DNA of 64,000 nt from Marthasterias glacialis (taxonomy: Eukaryota > Echinodermata > Asteroidea > Forcipulatida > Asteriidae). The stretch is from positions 139,001-203,000 of the forward strand of contig OU452230.1 in assembly GCA_911728455.2 (NCBI GenBank), written 5' to 3'. The first letter of the stretch is position 1, and each line of letters begins with the position of its first letter. Positions 20,001-28,828 of the stretch are shown piece by piece. The position numbers were made by a program, and so were the translations under genes. The notes beneath the pieces were generated by a model. The model searched no databases. It saw only the letters and a program-made list of their open reading frames with translations, and was not told the DNA's origin.

Positions 20001-20079
20001 TGCAGGTGAATTGGACGTGGATATTTTAAAAGACTACCTTGAACACTATTCACCAATTTCTCAGAGTGTTGAGCTATGA
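13734..20079 (+). CDS. NT5E: 5'-nucleotidase (CD73/NT5E) homologue, predicted pseudoenzyme (gene span, eight exons)
   Basis: Exons 13734-14096, 14506-14722, 14980-15165, 16197-16400, 18200-18439, 19160-19315, 19511-19711 and 20006-20079 join in frame into 546 residues with canonical GT/AG borders. The order matches CD73: signal peptide (residues ~10-29), calcineurin-like metallophosphatase domain (30-~320), then the C-terminal nucleotide-binding domain. In the enzyme family this hydrolyses extracellular AMP to adenosine. Here key residues are changed (human CD73 numbering in brackets). Metal ligands are R41 (H38), H93 (D85), Q125 (N117) and R248 (H243); D39, H126, D129 and H225 remain. Substrate-site changes are M361 (R354), T393 (N390) and G398 (R395), and the NGGDGF loop is altered. 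No GPI-anchor tail follows. The open frame and intact splice sites argue for a functional non-enzymatic secreted protein rather than a dead gene. Confidence 0.85.
14097..14505 (+). other. CD73-like intron 1
   Basis: GT-AG intron of 409 bases, AT-rich; nothing recognised inside. Confidence 0.75.
14506..14722 (+). CDS. NT5E: CD73-like exon 2
   Basis: Acceptor TTCTCCCAAG. Starts ALGQHEFD, in which the conserved Asn of GNHEFD is Gln (CAA, 14515-14517) while His and Asp of the catalytic dyad remain. Two phase-1 donors fit: GAGA|GTGTAA after 14710 and ACGG|GTCCGT after 14722. The latter is preferred because it preserves family length (KETPESVNTGDLTF), but its consensus is weaker. Confidence 0.75.
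14980..15165 (+). CDS. NT5E: CD73-like exon 3
   Basis: Acceptor AAAACAG; encodes DLTFMEELEGLQ...RIIALGHSGYE with the conserved metal His, then VDVVVSGRDFTLLHTG, where the GGHSNTF metal His is Arg (CGC, 15141-15143). Ends CACACAG|GTAGGA, phase 1. Confidence 0.87.
15166..16196 (+). other. CD73-like intron 3
   Basis: About 1.03 kb. An open frame at 15458-15871 has no ATG at its start and no recognisable similarity. Nothing else seen. Confidence 0.7.
16197..16400 (+). CDS. NT5E: CD73-like exon 4
   Basis: Acceptor TTTCTGTAAAG; encodes GEKPSTETPKDDYPTVIHPK and VVQAYAYGKYFGHLNVSFN, the conserved VQAYAxGKYLG strand at the end of the metallophosphatase domain. Ends GGAAG|GTATGT, phase 1. Confidence 0.87.
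16579..17178 (-). CDS. intact gag-like ORF of a retroelement (DIRS/YR-like suspected), antisense in CD73-like intron 4
   Basis: ATG at 17178-17176 (minus strand) opens 199 codons, much more GC-rich than the flanks. The N-terminal part is charged and helical. The middle carries KIRIADSSKAGWGTISHLDK then ADNLSAEQHKKVLAAEEAAL. This resembles a motif (K-x-IKxAD-x-S-x-xGW-x-V...ELA-x-x-x-xDEK-x-x-x-AE) that I associate with the gag-like proteins of DIRS-type tyrosine-recombinase retrotransposons. The C-terminus is basic (TRKRRR) and then polar. A TATATAA box lies at 17277-17271, ~93 bases upstream of the ATG. No reverse transcriptase or recombinase is present here, so it is a solo gag fragment or a co-opted gene. 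Family assignment is tentative; the intact frame is certain. Confidence 0.55.
   Translation of the reverse strand: MSIHSPGVTVMLTPSDRAQTEIFDKFKRYFDAKFSAISKPAEDSTALKELKLKLEAKDLSRPGNIAQFDFCGQLEILLYKIQSALTTESDTEAALHALQEGLDLLAERKQKIRIADSSKAGWGTISHLDKKNADNLSAEQHKKVLAAEEAALKDVETRKRRRNEAPQHQQSGSNSRPAFGHPDRYLFRGNVNEFFPSPT
17271..17277 (-). promoter_or_regulatory. TATA box upstream of the gag-like ORF
   Basis: TATATAA on the minus strand, ~93 bases before the ATG of the antisense ORF, a normal distance for a TATA promoter with a short leader. Confidence 0.45.
17367..17383. repeat. short GC-rich hairpin
   Basis: GCCCGC-TTATG-GCGGGC, a perfect 6-bp stem with a 5-base loop, near the presumed upstream edge of the gag-like insertion. 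Just beyond, 17509-17545 has a G-run and a GTGCCCCGGG motif of the kind seen in dispersed repeats. Confidence 0.5.
18200..18439 (+). CDS. NT5E: CD73-like exon 5
   Basis: Acceptor CTGTATTAG; start of the C-terminal domain. ECAPMECAIGNLVADAM matches the family FRExxMGNLxxDAM block but lacks the nucleotide-binding Arg. SIALTTTGSIGSSI replaces the family NGGGIR loop, losing its Asn and Arg. Ends AGCTG|GTGAGC, phase 1. Confidence 0.87.
18440..19159 (+). other. CD73-like intron 5
   Basis: 720-base GT-AG intron; AT-rich; nothing recognised. Confidence 0.75.
19160..19315 (+). CDS. NT5E: CD73-like exon 6
   Basis: Acceptor CATATACAG; encodes DITIGTLNKVLPYGDSIDVI and LLGSHLLDVLEHSV, corresponding to the family LPFGxTxxxxxLxG block. 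Ends TATCAG|GTATGT, phase 1. Confidence 0.86.
19511..19711 (+). CDS. NT5E: CD73-like exon 7
   Basis: Acceptor TTGTTGACAG; encodes GIHVSYDLDRDPGQRVISAF, the family GI[KH]VxYDLxRxPGxRV block, then CKVPDYQPLKADYIYKVAIN and SYVGSGNYGY in place of NFLANGGDGF. Ends AGAAGAG|GTGAGT, phase 1. The sequence around this donor is tandemly repeated in the following intron. Confidence 0.87.
19712..19975 (+). repeat. ~30-bp degenerate tandem repeat seeded by the exon 7 donor
   Basis: Donor-like AGAG|GTRA sequences recur at about 19712 (true donor), 19742, 19774, 19802, 19830, 19862, 19896 and 19927, at 28-34-base spacing. Each follows an AAAGAG- or AGAAGAG-like stretch, and most are followed by CTGGTC- or CACTGTA-like text. 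The array fills most of intron 7. Confidence 0.75.
20006..20079 (+). CDS. NT5E: CD73-like exon 8 and stop
   Basis: Acceptor ATTTCGTTGCAG; encodes ELDVDILKDYLEHYSPISQS and VEL before TGA at 20077-20079. The protein stops where vertebrate CD73 continues into its GPI-attachment signal, so a secreted form is predicted. A weak ATTAAA at 20488-20493 is a possible polyadenylation signal. Confidence 0.83.
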
Positions 20080-21207
20080 CGTCAGTTGATGTACCATGGA
20101 GATGCCCCTTGTTATGACACGGTGACATCTTCTGCCAGTAATCTACAGGTGTGGGAATTGTGGTAGATATCGGCTGAGTACAGAAAGCCAATAATTATAC
20201 CCTTCGAAATCACCTAAGAAATTCTCCAAGGTGAATAGTACAAACTTTCAACAACCAAATACTCATTTGACAAAACTATAATATATTTAGTATTCTGATC
20301 CATTCATGAATACTTCATTATTATATCCTGACTTGAAAGGACTGCAGTTATTTTCTTTTCCCTATTAATCTACCAAACTGTCCTTTGTAATATTTTGAAA
20401 AAAATTTATCATGATAACAATAATGAATGTAATAATTTCTCTTCTTGATTTATTTTCTCCACTGTTGGTCATGGCTTTCTATGTATAATTAAAGTTGCAA
20501 GGCCCGATTTTCGCCAAATTAAATTTGTTTAAAGAACGGTTTTTTTTCTCAAAACAGATTTTGACAAATCATGACATTTCAAGACGAAAAATACACTAAA
20601 ACTTTCGCATAATATGCCAAGGACAATGCACAAAATACATGTGACATGCAAATTTGTACGTGGCTGATGGACGTCAGATAATGTCGGGATCCAAACAATC
20701 ATTCCTTTTTTAGTTTTTAATTAACTACCAGTTATCATTGACGGATTTTTATTTTTATTTTTTTCTTGCAATAACTTATATACAAGCTAACAACTTTCTC
20801 CAATCTTTAACAATCGCTATTCAAATCTAAATGTTGGGGTCAAATCGGCCAAAAATCTGCCCTAGCATATTTTAGTGTCTGGTACGATATATGCTGAAGA
20901 TTCGACTGAATGGAAACCACACACATTTGGATTTTAGTTGGAGGTGTTTTATAAATTAGACAAACTATTTCAGTTTTAAAGGTGGAAACCAAGTTAATCT
21001 TAAACATAAAGACAATGATTATTTTGCTATTTTACTCAACCAAACAAAATTCATGTTATGCTTCTGTAATTTGAACACGGTCACTGATATTCTTAGTTTT
21101 TATTCCATGCTATGAACAATAAATAACTACTAAAAGTAATAATCTTGCTGTTGAATTTGTAGAAAGATATTATGGACATTAATATTGAGGGTAATTAGGG
21201 CCAACAT
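20080..21207. other. 3' flank of the CD73-like gene
   Basis: Non-coding, AT-rich; contains MITE-like copy 2 (20492-20880). Nothing else recognised. Confidence 0.55.
20492..20880 (+). mobile_element. MITE-like dispersed repeat, copy 2
   Basis: Diverged copy, same orientation, of the element at 12585-12945, with the same block order and the same imperfect terminal inverted repeats. It lies just downstream of the CD73-like stop codon. Confidence 0.75.
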
Positions 21208-22341
21208 AATATAGGTTTTCCCGGCCAATTTCAGCAAAATATCATTCAATTTCATTATTGCGCTTTCAAATTCACGCGATTTCTCTTAATCAGTCAAACT
21301 AGGGTTTCTCTTTCAGTATTATTGCATTCAATTTCGTTTTCGTGAACTCAGGATCCCTTTCCTTTCATTCTATTTCGTTTATAGACATTGAAGACTACAA
21401 CATCGCCATTCTTATATTGAATATCCACCACCTTTTCCCAATAGGTGCAATCAAATTCAGAGTCATCGAAGCGCTCTGCGATTTTGTACCTAATGTTCTT
21501 TTCTTTTTCGTTTATGGGCAACGGATTTCAACATTTTGACCGTTCAAATTCAACATGAGTTTGACACGGCTTATGCTTGCGATAATGTTCCTTTTCTGGT
21601 AGTTGTGTGGATTATCTGTCTTATGCGTTTTTCATTAATTCTCATTTTTTATTTGGTCTTAAATGCAAATGTGTTCCTTTTGCTTTGTTACCCCGTGATT
21701 AAACTTTAAAATGTGTCAAAGAACAGTTAAATAAAGTTTTATGGCATACAAGTATAAAAAACAATAAACAATATTTTGCTTGCAATGTAAATTTTTGCTT
21801 CGGTCTTAAATTCACTTTTTGTCATCTTCTTTGTTCGTTAATGTTAAGACCTTGCAAATTAACCCTCGGATACTTCAATCAGCCTTCCTCTATCTACAGT
21901 GTTTACTTTTCTATAATGACCACAGACGGCCATTATTTTTTGCTTCAAAATCGTACATTTAGTGAGAGGTATAACTCGGCAACAGTGTAGAAATGAATTC
22001 CCCTCATAATATCCTAACCTTTTACAGGCAAATACGAACCATAAAGCGCATACCGAAGAAACGACTTTGAATGCAAACATTTCTAAAATGTTTGCCAGTT
22101 GACGAACATAAATAGTCGACCAGCCCGTTCTTGCTTTTTTTGACGAAATTGAATGAACTAAGTGACCTTTTTAAATTGAATCATTTTATTTGTCGAATGA
22201 ATGCTCAAGTGTGGAAATTGAATGACTCTTTTTAACTGTTGAATGGTGATGTACCTGAGGATTTATTTTCAAGCGAAATGGAATGACCCGGGTATTAACT
22301 TGAATGGATTTTTGTCGAAATTGGCCGGGAAAACCTATATT
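21208..22341. mobile_element. 1.13-kb non-autonomous DNA transposon with terminal inverted repeats
   Basis: Perfect 25-bp terminal inverted repeats begin AATATAGGTTTTCCCGGCCA (21208-21232) and match in reverse complement at 22317-22341. Similarity continues inward as CAAAAAT/CATTCAA. Both subterminal zones carry repeated CATTCAATTT / AAATTGAATG motifs, typical of transposase-binding subterminal repeats. No transposase frame is recognisable, and the target-site duplication is not clear by eye. Confidence 0.8.
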
Positions 22342-22555
22342 TTTTTAAATACAATCAATCAATCAACAACTCTTCAGATAGGAAGTGCTGTTGTACTAAA
22401 ATTTACCTTTAATTTAATATTAATTTTTAGTCTCTGGCCACCACATAATAAGTAATGCTGCCTGCTGCACCCTGTACAGGATAAACTCTCAAGGAGTTTG
22501 CGCAGTACTCAACAGATGCGGATGGTGATCTACGCTCGAAAATCTTGACGCGGTC

Positions 22556-22759
22556 ACTTTGCGGATGAATTTGGAGTGGTAGTGCTATTACTTTGCGGAT
22601 GAGTTTGGAGTGGTAGTGCTATTACTTTGCGGATGAGTTTGGAGTGGTAGTGCTATTACTTTGCGGATGAGTTTGGAGTGGTAATGCTATTACTTTGCGG
22701 ATGAGTTTGGAGTGGTAGTGCTATTACTTTGCGGATGAGTTTGGACTGGTAGCGCTAAT
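22556..22759. repeat. 34-bp minisatellite, six copies
   Basis: Unit ACTTTGCGGATGAGTTTGGA plus GTGGTAGTGCTATT repeated six times; internal copies are near-identical, and the last is diverged. Confidence 0.92.
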
Positions 22760-24395
22760 ATTGTCGATAGAAGGAACTCGATTAAAAACAAAATCCTGGT
22801 TTAATATAGCAATGAATCGAAGAAGGTTAAATTTATGGAAGTTTCTACCAGATTTGGTCCATTTTCAGACCGCCGTCTTGGAATGATCCACCACGTGTGA
22901 CATTTAAAATCCGAAATCACCGTCGCGACCCGTCGCCGCCAATCATCGTAATAATTTACATGGCAAAAGAAACAAGATGGCGGCCCTTCATCCCGTAGCC
23001 TGTGAAAATAATCGGACTATATAATAGATAGATTACCAAATGAAGCTGTGATGTCGTTGTCTGTTAACCCCTCCCCCTTTCCCCCTCCCCCACCACCCCC
23101 GTCGATAACGGAGAAAAACAGTTATCGTTTGCCTTCTCGCAAATCACTGTCACTTGTTTACAGTAAGTGCAAACTTAGTACAATAGAGGGCGCTATCCTA
23201 GTCTAGCTTGGAGTGACTTTTTTTCAGAGTTGCATTCGACATTGTTAACTTTTGTTATTATGCCTACACAAGTTTTATTCTGGTACTTGAAAAGCTACAG
23301 TGTGCGGTAAGTGCAGCATTTATTTATCCACCACATTTGTGGGCCATTTGTGTTTATTTAAATGTGTTGTATCGTGTAAGCTTAGTCGAAAATAAGTAAG
23401 CGAATATTGTGGTTTGACTGAAAATAATGGTGGAGAACTTCAGTAATAAAGCCCCTATCAATATTCTCTCCTCCGAGGGTCTTTGCCTTTTTTTTTTTTT
23501 TTTTAATGTTCTGTTTAATTTTTAAGATAATAAAAGTAGTCCTATTTCTTCCTCAATTTGCTATTCATATTGACCATCTTCCCATCGTCTTCACATCTTG
23601 GCCTCTACTGCGTATCAATAACATCAATTTCCTGTACCATTAAACCTTTCTTCGATTAGTAGCGGTAAAGTTCACATTCTCCTTCATCTCATCTTCGTTG
23701 TCCCTTTCTAATAACTTCTTAATCTATTGCCTTAAGTTTATCAGTGGGTTGGGATTCAATAAAAACGTATTTTTCTGCAACCTCTAAAAAAAACCTCTCC
23801 CGGAGCGAGGAATCCTGGATTATTTTCCTCGATTATTAAATAACGCCATTAACACGCCGGCAGAAATGGCAGGTATCGTCTAACAAGATACCCTGGTTCT
23901 CCTGTCATTCAATACAGGTATCTTGTAACGACTGGATGAGGGATTAACAAAAGCTAGGGAGTTAGATCGGCCAAGAGCTGGTCGGTGACATTCGAAACAC
24001 CTTTTTCGCATCTATTCACGAGAAAACAACGTAAGACCGGGAGAGTTATCTAATCAAATGACATCGGGGTTCCGCATCTATTTAGGGGGTCTAAGCCGAC
24101 CTGGTACCGGGCAGAGAGAGGCAAGGGAATGGGGGAAAGTCCGTGCGGGCAATGTCCCCCAAATCAAGGAGTAGCGACTGTTACTTGCGATGTTATTGCT
24201 ATTCATTATTTGATTTATACATGATACATAATGTCAAGGGCTGTGTAAATTTTGACCTTGATAATATGAATTAATAAATGCCTAGGACAGTTTGTGGATT
24301 CTGATTAGTCAAAACGTGTTCACGTGGGGGTGTATTAACGGCGATATAAAGACCGGCTAACAAAACAAGAAAGTATCGCCGAGAAAGAAAAGTTA
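22760..24395. other. gene-free sequence with GC-richer patches
   Basis: No coding sequence recognised. Contains a pyrimidine/C-rich run at about 23069-23100 and a T-run at about 23489-23505. A non-repetitive GC-richer block at about 23780-24180 could be a conserved non-coding element. Confidence 0.4.
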
Positions 24396-24445
24396 CAAAA
24401 TGGACGATTTTAGCCGTTTATTTCGTTAAAAAGGTATTTATTAAT

Positions 24446-24610
24446 GGGAATAACAGTGCGAGGACCCGGTCTTCAACTGCTTGGTAATGACCTTGGGTGG
24501 TGGCTGGCTGCTGTTAACGACCGCGCCTCCGGCTTGGTCGTTAACAGCGGCCAGCCACCACCCCGGTCATTACCAAGCAGTGAAGACAGGGTCCTCGCAC
24601 TGTTATTCCC
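24446..24610. repeat. long inverted repeat (77-bp arms, 13-bp loop)
   Basis: Left arm 24446-24522 begins GGGAATAACAGTGCGAGGAC; right arm 24536-24610 is its complement with about three substitutions and two one-base indels. The loop is 24523-24535. Weaker pairing extends outward (ATTTTAGCCGT near 24408 with ACGACTAAAAT near 24622), so the whole foldback is about 230 bases. Probably a foldback/MITE; transcribed, it would form a long hairpin RNA. Confidence 0.9.
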
Positions 24611-24659
24611 TAAATAAAACACGACTAAAATACAACAGTTTATCATGCAAGACTGAGCA

Positions 24660-25685
24660 TTTTACATGTATAAAAAAGGCTGAGAATGATATATGAAGTA
24701 AAATGAGCTGATAGAAAAAAAATGACGAAGTCATACATAAATTGCAAAGATTTTAATATAAAATCTCTCAAGATTGTTGATGTGGGCTGTCATTTTCAAA
24801 TTAATGTATGGATTATCTTAACTATAAGTACCATTCCGCGTGTGCTAATACACACAGTGCACTGTTTTATGTTATTATTCAGCGGTCAGAATTGAATTTG
24901 CTCTGATCACTTTGAATAGCGCCCCCACGAGACATGCATACATAAATAAAGGAAATATTTTAATCACCGTTATTAAACTTTAAAACTGGCAAATGGCCGT
25001 GTAAATATGACTTTGAATTATACACTTACGTTTATTACTTGCACCAATCGTCTTATAAGTAGTGTCTTTTAGAAAATACATTATCGAATCAAACAATTTA
25101 TTGGCTGTCTTCATCCCGCTTATTTCTGGATCCCTTCCCATGATTCCCTATATATACCCCAACCCCTTTTTTCCTTTTTCTTTCTTTTCTTGTCTTTTTT
25201 TTTATTTTAAATGATCAGAATTGATGTCTGTACTTGTTGATGCCTCTGACGAAGGTCCTGCTTGGATCGCAAGTTCATTAACCCTACTACGGTTTTATTT
25301 TTAACAAACTTTTCATATATATAATATATCCGTCAATGGTTATTACGTGTACTAGTACTTCATTTTATTTTTATTCTTATTTTTTAAATAGTATAAACAT
25401 GTATGTTTTTTCTCGAAATTGTATTTCAAATTTTAAATAAAATGAAGCTTATAATTTATTGCCATTTATTTTCTTTTTTTTCTAAGCGTGTGTTACGTAC
25501 AAAGATATGCAATATTTGATCTACTGAGAATTTCTTATTACCACACTGGTTCCTGGGTTTGTTTACGTACACTGTTTATTAATCTGGATACATTTTTATC
25601 GCACTTGAAAATTGCTGTTAGGCAAAGCTTTGTCCCCTTTGCAATTGTTCTATAATATAAATACTGACAAACACGATTCAGATAT
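24660..25685. other. AT-rich intergenic sequence
   Basis: No gene, RNA or repeat recognised apart from homopolymer tracts. Confidence 0.5.
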
Positions 25686-25699
25686 GTACACGTAGTGGC

Positions 25700-26155
25700 G
25701 TTCTCATAGTGTATGACAGTCACACGTAGACGTAGCGGTATTATCAATGTGTACGACAGTCACACGTAGACGTAGCGGCATTATCAATGTGTATGACAGT
25801 CACACGTAGACGTAGCGGCATTATCAATGTGTATGACAGTCACACGTAGACGTAGCGGCATTATCAATGTGTATGACAGTCACACGTAGACGTAGTGGCA
25901 TTATCAATGTGTATGACAGTCACACGTAGACGTAGTGTCATTATCAATGTGTATGACAGTCACACGTAGACGTAGTGTCATTATCAATGTGTATGACAGT
26001 CACACGTAGACGTAGCGGCATTATCAATGTGTATGACAGTCACACGTAGACGTAGCGGCATTATCAATGTGTATGACAGTCACACGTAGACGTGGTGGCA
26101 TTATCATAGTATATGACAGTCACATATAGACGTGGTGGCTATCTCATGGTGTATG
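25700..26155. repeat. 40-bp minisatellite, about 11 copies
   Basis: Unit GACAGTCACACGTAGACGTA followed by GCGGCATTATCAATGTGTAT. Central copies are identical or differ at the GCGG/GTGG/GTGT position; copies at both edges are diverged. Confidence 0.93.
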
Positions 26156-26370
26156 ACAAACTTTTTTGCTATTGCCAAAAATAAGAATATCCGTAAATTC
26201 GACCATCTAGAGTGTATAATGATCATCACCGTAAAGACTGTCATTGCTAAGTTTGTTGGTTTTTTACATAATGTGTCCAGTAAAAACGTAACCATCCAGT
26301 TAGTCTTGCTTTAGAATATAGATATTATGTTATCATTGGAAACACTGGATGGACATTGATGATTCAGGAC

Positions 26371-26555
26371 ATGATCTTTACTTTGACCTTTTTTGGTTGG
26401 CTGAAAGTTTGAGGTCAAATCTTGCTGCGGGCATTTTGTTACAAGCCACTTCCGGCCACTATGACCTCTACTTTGACCTTTAGGGTTGGGTGAAAGTTTG
26501 AGGTCAAATCTTGCTGTGGGCATTTTGATACAAGTTGCTTGCGGACGCTATGGTC
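26371..26555. repeat. 90-bp tandem duplication with AGGTCA half-sites
   Basis: Two copies (26371-26460 and 26461-26550) share CTTTGACCTTT, GGTTGG-TGAAAGTTTGAGGT and CAAATCTTGCTG; a third start (ATGGTCTCTATT) follows. Five exact AGGTCA/TGACCT half-sites occur at 26384, 26412, 26462, 26474 and 26501. Those at 26462 and 26474 form a direct repeat spaced by six bases. Confidence 0.85.
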
Positions 26556-26559
26556 TCTA

Positions 26560-28828
26560 TTAATACATATTTTGCATGTATTTTTCTTACCGTTTATTTA
26601 TTTGAGTCCAGCTGTCTTTTTTTTTAACTTTTTTTTGTCAGTACCTCATTAGCATGAAACTAGACCAAGTCAAGTACTTAGAGTCTCAGCAACTTTAAAA
26701 TAACTCCAATTCATTCTCAGAAACACTCCTCCCTACGGATTTATTTCTATATCAACTTAAGAAGCCTGAGATCCCGAATCGATTGTGTTATGTGTTATAC
26801 TTTTGTGTTCACACGACACAAGTTCAATGACCATGGTCTGTAGCGACTTCGATCGGGTGTTCGTCTTTTAGGGGTATTGGCCAGCCCATCTTGATTACGG
26901 ATGGGTGATAATAGGTTCAGTACGAGATGCTTTGCTCCATTACCGGGCTTTGAGTCGCTAGGAAACGATCAAAGAAGCCCAGGATGAAACACATCTCCTT
27001 AACTATTGTGTCCGGCCACTAAAGGCAGTTCTAACATGAATAGAGAGGTGGATTGCGTTTCGGAGAGCGACAAAACGGCGATCGGCCCAGCGGGCCGTAA
27101 AGCCAAACCGGGCGGGGCAAGCCACGTCCCTTCCCCCGCCAAGGAGACGCGGCTAGGTATCTCTTTCGGAAGGTCGTGCCGTCGAGATCGTATAGCGTAC
27201 CCACGCACTGTCCCCTTGTCAACAGACCCCAGGTCGACAGAGACCCAATAGATCACGGAGATTGACAAACAAGCAGTTAAAAGCCGGATATGTCCATTTG
27301 TTGCTCTCTGAGGAACAGAGATGTTGTGGATGCGAAGGGTCGATCACCAATCGTGACTCTGACAATGTAGGCTGCCCCTGAGATAGCCGATCGTTAAAAT
27401 TACACACATTTAAAAAATGTGAGGATGCACTGATGATCGACGCGATGGGGAGTTTAAAAAGTTAAATCTGAAAAGCTCAGAATAAGCTGCAAGCGAAATG
27501 CATTAACCACAGACACAAAATCTACAAGAAGTTTTTACAAGGCAATATAATATGATAGGCCTAAGGTAATCGATGATATCGTGATTAATACACGGCCATG
27601 AATGGTATACACTGTTTGCTACGGCATTATGTCGCGTATCCTGTGTGTGATAACAGCTTTATTCTGAATCAAATAAAAGGACCCGACTATAGTTTCCCTT
27701 CAAGCCTTGTTTTGTTACATCGATAAATGGAAACGAAAATACAACTCAGGGGTACATCTCGGGGCTGGGTGAGGGTAGGGGCGTGGTCCATCTGCCAGGG
27801 TTCAATCAATATTGTGAATGCCAAACTGATTTCATAGAAACTGTAGACGTTGTAGATAGTGCCCATTCAAAACCAATTTTTCTTTCGGACAAATCCTTTA
27901 AAGCTTTTACAAAAGTCTGTAATATTTTTCATTTACAAAGTGGACAGTACTAAATCTTGAGCTGAAAACTCTTTCCTAAATTGAACACTATATATAAATT
28001 GCCAATAACTTCACTTTTATCATATATTGTGGAAAATGATACAACCCATCCGGTGTATAACACTGTCAATAGTTTATACGAAATCATTATGTCATGTAAA
28101 GATTATATCGCTTGAGAAAATTAAACAAATATAAATACCTTATTATTGGAACGCTAAATATGAAAGTTACCTCCTCAGTTAAATAACCATTACCAGAATC
28201 CAGCATCACAAGTTATACAAAATATGTGACAATAAATTACAACAAATTCTTTGAACCATCTTCAAATTTGACCCACACAGAGTTAATTTGGAAGGAGCCT
28301 AGCTATAAGATCACACTGGTGACCGGTAATCATCCACTTCGCCGTCCCTCAGTCTTCCCTCCCGGCGCCCATGAAGCATAAGACACACCCATCCATCATC
28401 AACAAGACGATCACAACATCTTCTCTCTAGATAATTGGGTCGGGATGCGCCCGTATGCCCAAATCGGCTAATCTAGAGTAAATACAGTAAACCTTAGATT
28501 CATTTGGGAGGTACGGACGAGGTCATCGACTAGACAGAGGGGAGACAAGGGGGTGGAGTGGCCAACCTGCCCCATGCTCAACTCTCTTAGTGGCGGTGAC
28601 AGAACCATGAAATCAATGACCTCGTATAAACGTTTCGCAGACCTTTTAAAGAGTATTCTTTAACCATTTTTACAATATACAATTCATTGAAAGTAAACAA
28701 ATTAATGTAAGGAAGTTCATCTGGAACAAATAAAGGTTATTTATCAATGTAAAGCTTTTCAGTTGAAGAAGCTCATGTATTATTAAGAGAGAATATTATT
28801 TGCTAAACATTTTCTTCTGTTTATACAG
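26560..28828. other. intergenic block with GC-richer island
   Basis: The segment 27000-27260 is clearly CpG/GC-richer than its AT-rich surroundings and is open in several frames, but no protein family is recognised and no convincing splice context is seen. Another GC-richer patch lies at about 28310-28620. Candidate conserved non-coding or promoter-like elements. Confidence 0.35.

Noticed and set aside
13734..20079. Treating the CD73-like gene as a decayed pseudogene
   Set aside because: All eight exons are open and all splice borders and phases agree; only active-site residues are lost, which is not the pattern of random decay.
25700..26155. Regular direct repeats that could suggest a CRISPR array
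   Set aside because: Contiguous 40-bp tandem units without unique spacers in a clearly eukaryotic context; a minisatellite.
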